A DNA stretch of 64,000 nucleotides from an uncultured Chloroflexales bacterium (GTDB lineage Bacteria > Chloroflexota > Chloroflexia > Chloroflexales > Chloroflexaceae): positions 27,656 to 91,655 of the forward strand of contig CAKZSI010000017.1 in NCBI GenBank assembly GCA_937918935.1. The letters run 5' to 3'. A program made the translations under genes and the position numbers. A model generated the notes under the pieces. The model made no database searches and was not told the DNA's origin. It saw only the letters and a list, made by a program, of their open reading frames with translations. Each line of letters opens with the position of its first letter. The first letter of the stretch is position 1. Below, in pieces: positions 43,631-52,600 of this stretch.

Positions 43631-43718
43631 GGAGAACAAGGCGTGTCGGCTGCAACCTCCTACAGGCCGGGGGTGTGGGGCAACCCGGCTTCCCCATGTT
43701 CACCGCGAAGGGATCACC

Positions 43719-44225
43719 ATGAACAACGAAAGCTACGACATCCTGCGCCGGGCGGTGATCGAGGCGCTGGGGCCACGCCCTACGCCGGAGCGCCGCCGCC
43801 AGGTCGCTGCGGACCTGCGCGCCCTGGCCGAACAGCAGGCGCGCATGGCCGAGCGGGTGGAAGCGCGCGGCCCCGATGGCGAGCCTGCGCCACGCTGCCG
43901 GCGTCCCCCCGGTATGTACGTGCGCATCCGCCACGAATCCGATCCGCTTACAGGAGCGCGGCGTATTCGCCTGTTGCTCGGCAAGCAGGCCTGGTTCGAC
44001 CTGGGCAGCCCGGAGCGCATCCTGGTGCAGCCCGCAGGACCGGAGATCTGGATCGTGGCGACCCGGGCCGCCAGCGGCCTGCGCGTGGAGACAGGGGTCG
44101 GCTTGCCGGGCTGCCTGGTGCCCGCCGGCACGCCGCTCGACGGCCTGGCACCGGGGCGCTACGCTGCCACGCTGCGTGCCGGAGCGCTGGTGATCGGCGC
44201 GCGCGAGGAGGAGGCCGGGCGATAA
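43719..44225 (+). CDS. Protein of unknown function, 168 residues
   Basis: I do not recognise the family. From ATG 43719 (weak AAGGGAT upstream), residues 1-65 are helical and charged (YDILRRAVIEALGPRPTPERRRQVAADLRALAEQQARMAERVEARG, seen as RRQVAADLRALAEQ). Then come an Arg-rich turn (CRRPPGMYVRIRHE) and a beta-rich half (RRIRLLLGKQAWFDLGSPERILVQ, WIVATRAASGLRVETG, GRYAATLRAGALVIGARE, as separate strands). It has no signal peptide or membrane helix and looks like a small cytosolic helix plus beta-barrel protein. It has its own upstream -10 box and is followed by a small hairpin (TGATAC/GTATCA, 44236-44257). Confidence 0.6.
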   Translation: MNNESYDILRRAVIEALGPRPTPERRRQVAADLRALAEQQARMAERVEARGPDGEPAPRCRRPPGMYVRIRHESDPLTGARRIRLLLGKQAWFDLGSPERILVQPAGPEIWIVATRAASGLRVETGVGLPGCLVPAGTPLDGLAPGRYAATLRAGALVIGAREEEAGR

Positions 44226-44428
44226 GCGCCATTTCTGATACCATACCGCCAGTATCATCATCCAACTCCTACGGCATGCTGCCGGCGCGTAGCCGAGGAG
44301 CGACGCTATTGCGACGGAGGGCGGGCACAATGCCTCACCCTGCGATTGTGCAGTAGTTGCAGACCTCCCCGCTTTCCCTCGTCAGGACCGGGAATATTTC
44401 CCACGTTCCTCACTATCGCGCTTTTTTG

Positions 44429-44434
44429 TATAAT
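44429..44434 (+). promoter_or_regulatory. -10 box (TATAAT) of the beta-propeller gene
   Basis: Consensus TATAAT after a T-rich stretch (CTTTTTTG). The hexamer 17 nt upstream is TTCCTC, a weak -35. The start would be near 44441, about 305 nt before the gene. Confidence 0.5.
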
Positions 44435-44634
44435 ATCTTCTGGCCGGGACCTTTGCGCCCTCGCAGTCTCTCCACCGGGCAAAGGCAACGGGAACCTTCG
44501 CGTTCCCATTCTTCGCCAGCCCGGTTCACCTCAGGCCCTATGCAACTCCACAACGATACGACGAAGCAAATGACCTCTCAAGGATCAAGGAGGATCGCTT
44601 CCTCCTGGCCCCCTGCCTGTACAGGACCAATGTT

Positions 44635-44666
44635 TACTGACAGGGAAACTTGTTTCCCTGGCAGTA
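44635..44666 (+). promoter_or_regulatory. 15-bp hairpin in the leader of the beta-propeller gene
   Basis: TACTG-a-CAGGGAAAC (44635-44649), 2-nt loop, GTTTCCCTG-g-CAGTA (44652-44666); only one A/G mismatch. It lies 81 nt upstream of the ATG. Too far for direct RBS occlusion, so attenuation, protein binding or mRNA stabilisation are the candidates. No U-run. Confidence 0.55.
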
Positions 44667-44747
44667 GTTTGCCACTCCACCTCCTTTACTATGAAGCAAT
44701 AACAGAGTACGGGGAAAAGAGAGTGCCCCGTGGCGAGGAGAAGACGC

Positions 44748-46517
44748 ATGTCCAGAAACCTGCTACGAGTGTCAATCACCCTGGGCTGCTGGCTGATACT
44801 GTCGGGAGGTATCGCGCTGGTCAGGGCAGAGCCAGACTCAACTTCGGGGCCGACATTGCCGATCCTCTCGGGCGCCTTTACGATGAATATCGGGGCGTCT
44901 CCATCGCCGACTGTCCCGGCCCAGGCCGGGAACCTTATTCAGGAGGGCGGCTTCGAGCAACAGGCCGCGAACTGGGAAGGGTGCGGCAACCTGGGTCTGG
45001 TAGATACCGAGTCGGCGGGGTCCAACGCAGTGTATGCCGGGCGCTACGCCGTCTTTATGGGCGCCGGCGCCGACGGCAGCGGTTGCCCGACCTTGCCCGA
45101 CAATACGACCCCCAGGCAAATCCTGACGCAGCAATTAAGCATTCCGACGAGTGCCGAGGCCGTCACGGTGTCATTCTGGTTCCGGGGTGCGGCGGGCACG
45201 AGCGTGGATGTCTTTCTGGCCCGCGGCTTCTATGTGTTCGATCCTGATTTAGGGGGCGTCAAGCTTGGCACCTTCTCGACTGAGCAGCCGCCGGGCTGGC
45301 AACTGTACCGCACGGTGTTGACCGGTGAGGATCTCGACCGAGTACGCGGCCAGACGTTGCGCTTTTCGATTGTGATTCAGCAAAACACCGCGGTCGGTCC
45401 AGAAGCAGTGTTGCTGATTGATGAGGTGCAGGTGCTTGCCGGCGATGGGCGCACGGCCGCCTCGCCCCTTCCCCCGGCGCTCCGTGGCGACGGCAGCCGC
45501 CCTCTGGCGGCTATCCGCACCGAGGCCGGCAATTACTGGCTTTACCGTATGGATACCGACGGGGGCAACCGGCAACTGATCTATCGCGGCTTGCTCAACA
45601 ATGTGCGCTACCTCGCCTGGTCGCCGGATGGCCGCCGTCTTGCCGTGGCCGATTATAACACCTGGCCGTGGCCCACGCCCGATCCCGATCCGCAGAACAA
45701 TCTGAGCGCCGCCGCCGTCACGGTGCTCAACGCCGATGGCAGCGGGGCGCGCCAGCTCTACCAGACCCAGAGCCGCAAAGGCTCGCGCTGCCCATTTGTT
45801 CCCGATCCTCCAGGATCACGGGAGGATCCCTCGCAGATCGTGCGGGTGTCCGAATTGGACTGGATGCCCGGCAATGATCAGGTGGCCTTCACTCAAGTGG
45901 GCTTCAATGCCTTCTGTGACGGGAACATCAGGGGCGGATTGGGGGACGTGCGGGTATTACCGCAGCAGCCGGGGCAGGCGGCGCCGCTGCTGGCTTCCTT
46001 CGCCACGAGGCCGAGCGTCAACCGGAACGGCGAGGTGTTGTTCGATGGCTTTGACCTGGCCCGCGACAACCGGGCCGCGGGGGTGTGGCTGCTCGACACC
46101 CGCTCACAGCCGGCGCAAGAGACCCGCCTGCTGACCGACGCCGCTGATCAGCAGCCAGCCTGGGCGCCCGATGGCCGGCGTTTCGCCGTCGTGCGAGTAA
46201 CGACCGTTCCCTCGGCGGACGCTCGCAACCGCATCTCTGCGATCATGCTCTATGATCGTCAGGACCTGACCAATCCGCGCATGCTGCTACTGGCCGACCA
46301 CGGACGGAGCATCGGCAGGGTGCGCTGGTCGCCGGATGGAGCCTATCTGATCTACACTCTGGGGCGCTTCGACGGCGGTAGCGACATCTGGTGGCTGGAG
46401 GTGAGCAGTGGCGCCACCGGGCCGATTACTAGCGATGGGGCCTGGGTCGAAGCCGCCTGGCGACCGGCGGCAGGGGGCGGGTCTCAGGTCTTCCTCCCCC
46501 TGCTGGTGCGCAACTGA
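44748..46517 (+). CDS. Secreted WD40/TolB-like beta-propeller protein with a C-terminal FLPLLVRN motif
   Basis: 589 residues from ATG 44748 (GAGGAG 7 nt upstream). Signal peptide at residues 1-28. A jelly-roll-like domain (about residues 60-230; LIQEGGFEQQAANWEG, FRGAAGTSVDVFLARG) is followed by a TolB-type propeller with repeated blades: YLAWSPDGRRLAVADYN, ELDWMPGNDQVAFTQ, PAWAPDGRRFAVVRV, RVRWSPDGAYLIYTLG. The chain ends SQVFLPLLVRN; in my recollection many secreted Chloroflexia proteins end with such a (V/Y)(F/Y)LPL(V/L) tail, perhaps a sorting signal. No catalytic residues seen. Function unknown; an extracellular binding role is likely. Confidence 0.72.
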   Translation: MSRNLLRVSITLGCWLILSGGIALVRAEPDSTSGPTLPILSGAFTMNIGASPSPTVPAQAGNLIQEGGFEQQAANWEGCGNLGLVDTESAGSNAVYAGRYAVFMGAGADGSGCPTLPDNTTPRQILTQQLSIPTSAEAVTVSFWFRGAAGTSVDVFLARGFYVFDPDLGGVKLGTFSTEQPPGWQLYRTVLTGEDLDRVRGQTLRFSIVIQQNTAVGPEAVLLIDEVQVLAGDGRTAASPLPPALRGDGSRPLAAIRTEAGNYWLYRMDTDGGNRQLIYRGLLNNVRYLAWSPDGRRLAVADYNTWPWPTPDPDPQNNLSAAAVTVLNADGSGARQLYQTQSRKGSRCPFVPDPPGSREDPSQIVRVSELDWMPGNDQVAFTQVGFNAFCDGNIRGGLGDVRVLPQQPGQAAPLLASFATRPSVNRNGEVLFDGFDLARDNRAAGVWLLDTRSQPAQETRLLTDAADQQPAWAPDGRRFAVVRVTTVPSADARNRISAIMLYDRQDLTNPRMLLLADHGRSIGRVRWSPDGAYLIYTLGRFDGGSDIWWLEVSSGATGPITSDGAWVEAAWRPAAGGGSQVFLPLLVRN

Positions 46518-46571
46518 ACGCCCATGAGATGGCCCGCGGCTGCAATACAATACACCCCGTGGCGCCGTGGG

Positions 46572-49382
46572 CTACTCCGGCCGCTTGCGGCGCTGTTTGG
46601 CGGCCAGAAGCGCCGCCAGGCGGTCGTCGGAGGCGGGGGCCGAGACTGGCGGCGCGGCTGGCGTCTCCGCGGTAGGAGGCCGGGGTGCCCGCGCCGCCGG
46701 GGGTGGCGCGGGGCGCCGGGCGCGCTCACGAGCGGCCCGGAGGCGGACCAGCAGCGCGTCGGCGCCCTCCGGCGCCGGTGCGGGCCGGGCGCGCCGCGCG
46801 GGAAAGCGCAGCGTGCCGGTGGGCCGCAGGAACAGCCGGCGCAGGCCGATGTCCAGCGGAAGAAGGGCAAGGGCCAGCCAGAGGAGCGGCTGGCTGATCG
46901 CTGTCACGCGCCCGACCCGTTGCCCCGGGGCCTCAAACAGGCTCTGCGGCGGCGGAGCGACGCGCCCGCCGCTGATCGCCGCCAGCGACTCCAGCAGGGC
47001 TGCCCCCGCCGCGTCCGGTCGGTATTCGGGCGAATAGCTCACCACCAGTCCGCCGCTGGCCGCTCCGAGCGGCTGTCCCGAGGCGTCCAGGGCGGTAACC
47101 TGGGCCAGATAGACCCCGGGCTGATCAGCCGGGGCAATGGCGCGGTAGCGACCCGGGGCCACCTGGGTGAAGCTCAGGGCGACGCCGTTGCCCGCCGGGT
47201 CGAGGAGCCTTCCCCGGACGGCACTCACCTGGGCGGGCAGGCCCTCGGCGGCGCTCACCGCCAGGTTGAGCGACGCCTCCCCCGCATCGGCGCTCATCTC
47301 CAGCGTCAGGCGCCCGTTGCTCGCCGGGGGCAGCACGGTGTCAACCAGGCCGGCGGCAAAACGCGGGAATTGCTCCCAACCGATCCAGTCAGCGGCCCAC
47401 TGGCCCTTGAGGTCGCTGGTCCAGGCCAGGGTGCGCCCCAGACCCACCTGCCAGACGGCCAGGAGCGGCGCGCCATCGGGCGTGATCAGGAAGGTGCGGG
47501 CGGTCGCGCGACGGCCGGTGTTGTTGTAGCCGTAGAGGGGCGGCATACCCTCCAGGTCGCGCACGGGAGGCGCGGGCAGGGCCACCACCGGCGTCACTAC
47601 CTCTTCCACCAGGTCGCGCTCGGCAGCGCGCACAGTCTCGCTGAGGAAAATCGCCGGTACCTGGTCGGCCCCGGTCACGCGGTAAAAGGCGCCGCCGCCT
47701 TCGCGGGCGGCGCGTTCGAGGCGCGGGTTGGCCGCCCCGCCGATGGAGACAACGGTGATCGTCACCTCACGTTCGCGCATCTGCTCGACCAGGTCGGCGT
47801 AGTTGCTGTTGTCCAGGCCGTCGGTCAGCAGGATCATGTGCTTGACGCGGGCATCGGCGGCGATCAGCGCAGGGGCGGCAAGTTCAATGCCGGCGCGGAT
47901 GTTGGTGCCCCCGCCGAGGCTCACCAGACCCAGGGCGTCCTCGATGGCGGCCAGGGGCGGCAATGGTTGCAGCGGCAGCACCGTGGTCGCCCGGTCGTCG
48001 AAGACGTAGATGCCGAGTTGATCCCTGGCGGCCAGGCCCTGGGTGGCCAGAAAGACGGCGTCTTTGGCCAGGTCGAGCCGGTTGCGCCCGCCGCCGGCCG
48101 TGTCGGCCATGCTGCCGCTGCGGTCAATCACCAGGGCCAGGGCCAGATCGGGGCGCCGCTCGCGGGCGGGCGGGTCCAGGTCCACGGGGAGGATCTCGGC
48201 AATGGGGGTGCGCCGCCAGCCGCCGGCGCCAAAGGAGTTCGCGCCGCCGATCATGGCCAGCCCGCCGCCCTGCTCGCGCACATAGGTGACCAGCGCCCGC
48301 TGGAGGGCCGGGGAAACGGCGTTGGCAGGGACGTCAACCAGGATAACAGCAGCGAACTGGCGCAATGCGGCGGGGTCGGCGGCGACCTGCGCGGGCCCAA
48401 CGAGGGTGGGGCGCAGCCCGGCAGCCGTCAGGGCGGCACGCAGGGGTGCGGCGCGATCGTCTGCTTCGGCCACCAGCAGCACGCGCGGCGGCCCTTCGAC
48501 CTCGGTGAAGGCGCCGGCGGCATTGTTGAGTGGCTGGGTATCGCCGGGGGCGCTGATGCGCGCCTCAAAGCGGCGAAAGCCTGCCTCTCCGGCGGACACC
48601 CGCAGTAGGAACGATTGCGCACCCTCGGCGAGGGTCACCTCCTCGAAGGCCACCAGTTGCCCATCGGCGAGCACTTCCACCCGGGCCGGCCCGCGCAGAT
48701 CGCTCTCGATGCTCAGGGTGAGCGGCACGTCCTGGCCGTCACGGGCCGTGGCCGGGGCGTCTAGCCCGACAAGGCGCACATCTGCGCCGGTCTCGGCGGC
48801 GAGGGGGATCACTTCGATGGGCACACCACGTAGCGCGGCCAGGCGCGCGGCTTCCACCGCGTCGCCCATGTTCTGGGCCCCGTCGGAGAACAGCACGAGG
48901 CGCTTCTGGGCGTCCGCGGGCAGGAGCGCCAGGCCCAGCAGCACCGCTTCGGCAATAGCGGTGCGATTGCTCGCCACCACCGAGGTCAGGCGGGGCAACC
49001 GGGCGGGCGGCTGCGGCGCCCGTTCCACGGCAGCATTGGCGCCAAAGACGACCACCGCCGCCCGATCGGCGGGTTGCCCGGATGCCAGGGCCTCATTGAC
49101 ATACGCCAGGGCGCGCTCGCGCTGCGCGGGGGCCACCGAGTCGCTCCCGTCGATCAAAAAGACGACTGCTGTATCGTCCACCGGCCGCACCACCTGGGCG
49201 CCGGCCAGCGCCAGCACCAGCGCGGCCAGGATGGCGCTGCGCACGCCAAGCAGCGCCAGGTAGCGCCAGCGGCTCAGGCGCGCCCTGTTGGGACGGCGCG
49301 TGGCCCAGGCGAAGAGCCACAGGAGCGGCAACAGCACCAGGAGCCACAGGGCCGCAGGATGGACGAAGGAGATAAACATCAT
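46572..49382 (-). CDS. Double-VWA membrane protein (VWA-amidotransferase-like-VWA), paralogue 1
   Basis: 936 residues. Two N-terminal membrane helices (about 8-28 and 42-64). VWA domain 1 has MIDAS D78-G-S-D-S. After a beta-sandwich, a Rossmann-like segment resembles a class-I glutamine-amidotransferase fold (PPRVLLVAEADD..., YVREQGGGLAMIGGANSFGAGG). VWA domain 2 has the MIDAS V-I-D420-R-S-G-S-M. A C-terminal beta domain follows, then one membrane helix near residue 830 and a cytoplasmic Pro/Ala tail with two basic motifs (LLVRLRAARERARR and RLAALLAAKQRRKR). Both MIDAS sites are complete, so metal-dependent ligand binding is likely. Relatives often occur with MoxR ATPases; none is here. Paralogue at 56897. 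Confidence 0.83.
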   Translation of the reverse strand: MMFISFVHPAALWLLVLLPLLWLFAWATRRPNRARLSRWRYLALLGVRSAILAALVLALAGAQVVRPVDDTAVVFLIDGSDSVAPAQRERALAYVNEALASGQPADRAAVVVFGANAAVERAPQPPARLPRLTSVVASNRTAIAEAVLLGLALLPADAQKRLVLFSDGAQNMGDAVEAARLAALRGVPIEVIPLAAETGADVRLVGLDAPATARDGQDVPLTLSIESDLRGPARVEVLADGQLVAFEEVTLAEGAQSFLLRVSAGEAGFRRFEARISAPGDTQPLNNAAGAFTEVEGPPRVLLVAEADDRAAPLRAALTAAGLRPTLVGPAQVAADPAALRQFAAVILVDVPANAVSPALQRALVTYVREQGGGLAMIGGANSFGAGGWRRTPIAEILPVDLDPPARERRPDLALALVIDRSGSMADTAGGGRNRLDLAKDAVFLATQGLAARDQLGIYVFDDRATTVLPLQPLPPLAAIEDALGLVSLGGGTNIRAGIELAAPALIAADARVKHMILLTDGLDNSNYADLVEQMREREVTITVVSIGGAANPRLERAAREGGGAFYRVTGADQVPAIFLSETVRAAERDLVEEVVTPVVALPAPPVRDLEGMPPLYGYNNTGRRATARTFLITPDGAPLLAVWQVGLGRTLAWTSDLKGQWAADWIGWEQFPRFAAGLVDTVLPPASNGRLTLEMSADAGEASLNLAVSAAEGLPAQVSAVRGRLLDPAGNGVALSFTQVAPGRYRAIAPADQPGVYLAQVTALDASGQPLGAASGGLVVSYSPEYRPDAAGAALLESLAAISGGRVAPPPQSLFEAPGQRVGRVTAISQPLLWLALALLPLDIGLRRLFLRPTGTLRFPARRARPAPAPEGADALLVRLRAARERARRPAPPPAARAPRPPTAETPAAPPVSAPASDDRLAALLAAKQRRKRPE

Positions 49383-49477
49383 GTGTCCACGGATGATCGC
49401 GTTCCTATGGACACTCTACCATAATCCGGGATGAAAACGGGCCCTCATTACTCTGTGAAGTACGTTTTTCGGTAACT

Positions 49478-49549
49478 CCGCCCATTCCCCCGCTGGGGGA
49501 GGGAGTCCGGCTCCTTCCCTCAACGGGAGGAGATTGGGAGGGGGGGCGG
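49478..49549. repeat. GC-rich dispersed repeat, copy 2
   Basis: Related to 14203-14280: CCCCCGCTGGGGGAGGGAGTC, then CTTCCCTCAACGGGAG and a GGGAGGGGGGG right end. It lies between the VWA protein and the GAF-SpoIIE gene, both on the minus strand, and could form a long stem. Confidence 0.65.
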
Positions 49550-49634
49550 AAATACAAGGAACGTTCACAGACTACTCAGTATTTCCGTTGTTGCGAGCAA
49601 AGGCGGGGGAGCGGAAGTAGACGTGGCCCTACCC

Positions 49635-52600
49635 TCACCGCACCCGGATGACCACGAGGGTCATATCGTCGTGCGGCGGCATGCCCTCGCTGAAGGCATA
49701 CACCTCGGCGAGCACCCGGTCAACCAGTTGGCCGGCAGGCAGGTGACCCCACTGCTGGATGAGCCATTCGAGACGCTCGAAGCCGAAGAGGTTGCGGCGC
49801 TGGTCGTGGGCCTCAACGATGCCATCGGTATAGAACAGCACTGTATCACCGGGCCTGAGGATCACTTCAAACTGGCCGAACGTAACGCGGTCGGAAAGAC
49901 CCAGGGGCAGCGCTGGCGGCCCTTCGAGAAAAGTGGTGCGCCCATCGGCGCGGCGCAGCAGGGGGGTCAGTTGCCCGGCTGAGGCCAGGACCAGGCGGTC
50001 GCTCGCCCGATCCACCAGGGCGTAACTGAGAGCCACGAAGCTATTGCGGGGCACGTCATCAACCAGCGAGCGGTTGGTCTCGGTCAACACGACCGAGGGC
50101 GTCTCGTGATTCCGGGCCTCAGAGCGGGCGGTCGAGCGGGCCACGGCCATAAGCATCGCCGCCGGGAGCGACTTGCCACTCACATCGCCCACGATGACCC
50201 CGAGGCGGGCGCCCAGTTGCACCACATCGTAGAAATCTCCGCCCGTCTCGCGGGCGGGCACACAGCGGGCCGCCAACTCCAGCCCCTCGGTGCTGGGCAA
50301 CTGCCGGGGGAACAGGTTGGCCTGGATACGGCGGGCAATCTCCAGTTCTTGCTCGACCCGCGCGACCGATTCCTGGTACAGCCGGGCATTCTCGATTGCC
50401 AGCGCGGCGTGGTTGGCGAAGGCGCTGGCCACCTCGACATCGCGCTCGCTGAAGAAGACCCGCCCGAAGCCCGGCTCACCCTCAAGTGGACGGCGCAGGT
50501 CAATGTTGAGCACGCCGACCACGTGCCCGCGGGCGATCAACGGCACGCCGATCCAGGAGAGGATGTTCGAGGAGCCAGGGATGTGCATCCAGGGGCCATC
50601 AGTCCGCCCGGCTATGTAGCGCAAGGGCGTGCCGGTACGCGCGACATGCCCGGCGGCGGTACCCTCCAGCGGCAGGATCAGGCTCCGCGGCTCGATGCCG
50701 GGCGCGCGCCCGCGTGAGGCGACCAGACGCAACTGAGCGCCATCAAGCAGCATAATCGAGGCGGTATCGAAGGCGATTACCTTCTGCAGTTCTCCCAGTA
50801 CCAGCCGCAGAACCTCATTCGGGTCGAAGGTGGAACTGAGCACGCGGGTCATTTCGCGGAGCGTCTCCGCCGTACGCCGCTGCTCCTGCTCGGCAGCGAA
50901 GAGCCGGGCATTCTCCACTGCCGCAGCGATCGAGGTGGCGACCGTGCTCATCAGTTCGAGTTCCTCGTCGTCGAAGCGCAGCGGCGGGCCGTAGCTATCG
51001 AGCGAAATCGATCCCAGCACCCGATCACGGCTCACCAGGGGCACAATGATCAGCGAACGGATGCCCATGGAACGCCAGATCTCGCGGCCAGGCCCGGCCA
51101 GTGGGTCCTGTTCGATATTCTCAATCACCACCGGGCGGCGAGTGGCGATCAGCCGCTCCATCAGAGGATTGTCCTGCATGGGAAAGGTCAGACCGACGAT
51201 ACCGGTAGGGGGATACTCGGCAACAACCAGGCCCGCATCTTCGGTGAACAGAACCGTGCCGGTGTGATCGGCCCAGAACAACTGCACCAGTTCACGGGCG
51301 GCAAGTTCCAGGATTTCCTGCTGATCCAGGCGCGCAGCCAGCACCGAGGCCATGCGGTTCACCAGTTCCAGGCGATGGGCCTGGCGTTCGAGCGCCTCGG
51401 CGTGCGAGCGTGTCTCGCGCAGCAGACGCTCGCGCTCCTGGAAGAGACGCACCTTCTGCACTCCCAGGCTCACGTGGCTGGCCACCTGTTTGAGAAAGTC
51501 TATCGTTCCGCTGTCGTAGCGGTAGGGCCGATAATCCTGGATGGAGAGCGCCCCGATCAACTCGCCGTCACGGGCCACCACCGGCACCCCGGCCCACGAG
51601 CGCACCAACCGGGCCGACCCCACCCCCTGCGGCTCGATGCCACGGCTGGTCATCTCGTGACGTTCGTGCAGCAGGTCGTGGAACAGCAGCGGCTCGCGGT
51701 GAGCCATGATCCAGTGGCTGAGCGAGCCAGGGGTCACCTGACGCCCGACGAGATCGAGGGGGACCCATTCACCTTCTTCCACAAAGACGGCGTTGGTGAC
51801 AATCTCGCTCTCCGGCTCGCAGATCAACAGGGCAAAGACCGGCGCGCCCAGCAGGCTATTGAAGACCCGGTAGATCTCGGCCAGCATCTTATCGAGGTCG
51901 TAAGACGCGGTGACCACCTTGCCGATCTGGCCGATGGCTTCCAGTTCGGTGATCTGCCGCTCCTGTTCATCGAGCAGGCGGCGGTTCTCAACGATGATGG
52001 CGATCTGGTTGGCCACCGATTGAGCGACGCGCACATCCTGCGGGCTGAAATCGCGTTGCGCGAAGCCGAAAAGACTCAACGTCCCCACCACGGCATTGCC
52101 AGCGAAGAGCGGCAGTATGAGTGAGCACTCGAAGCGCGGAAAGACCTCCAGCGGCAGTGAGCCGCCGCGACGGAACTCGTACCAGTTCCGGGGCGCCACG
52201 ATCAACTCGCCTGACTCAACGACCGAGCGAATGGGACTGGTCGCCAGGGGCGAGCGGTAGGTGCGCTGCTCGTACTCTTCTGAAAAGCCCCGCTGGCAGC
52301 AGAGTACGAGATAATTGCGGGTCGCATCGAGCAGGCGCACATTGCCGGCATCGAGGTGAAACAGGCGCAGCACGATCTCCAGAGCACGTCCGAGCGTCTC
52401 GGCGAGGGGGCGTCGCTCGACCAGGCCGGCGGAGATGACACTCAGCGCCGCGAGTTCTTCGGTGCGGGCGGTCACCTGGGCGACCAGCTCCGCGCTCAAT
52501 TGCTCCTGGCGCGTCACCAGGGCCACATTCTCCAGCACCACGGCGATCACATTCGCGATACGCTGGAGCGTCTCCCGATCGGCTTCCGTGTACACCCCGG

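Larger units (their letters stand above)
43234..43718. other. Repeat-rich intergenic region (485 bp)
   Basis: No gene that I can support. Contents in order: a 12-bp perfect inverted repeat GTAGGGGCGGCC/GGCCGCCCCTAC (43396-43439, with a further GGCGGCC copy in the loop), copy 2 of the 70-bp dispersed repeat (43476-43545), a palindrome CATGGGTTGC-TT-GCAACCCATG (43549-43570), a -10 box (43625-43630) and a GGGCAACCC/GGCTTCCCC hairpin (43677-43695). Confidence 0.7.
44226..44747. other. Intergenic region and long leader of the beta-propeller gene (522 bp)
   Basis: No gene that I can support. The left part has the TGATAC/GTATCA hairpin and a GGGAA-TAT-TTCCC palindrome near 44391. A TATAAT box lies at 44429-44434, giving a predicted leader of about 305 nt that contains the strong hairpin 44635-44666 and ends at GAGGAG before ATG 44748. 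Confidence 0.6.

Noticed and set aside
44357..45247. 296-codon plus-strand frame overlapping the propeller gene start
   Set aside because: Contains most of the leader and the hairpin and conflicts with a well supported gene with signal peptide and GAGGAG.
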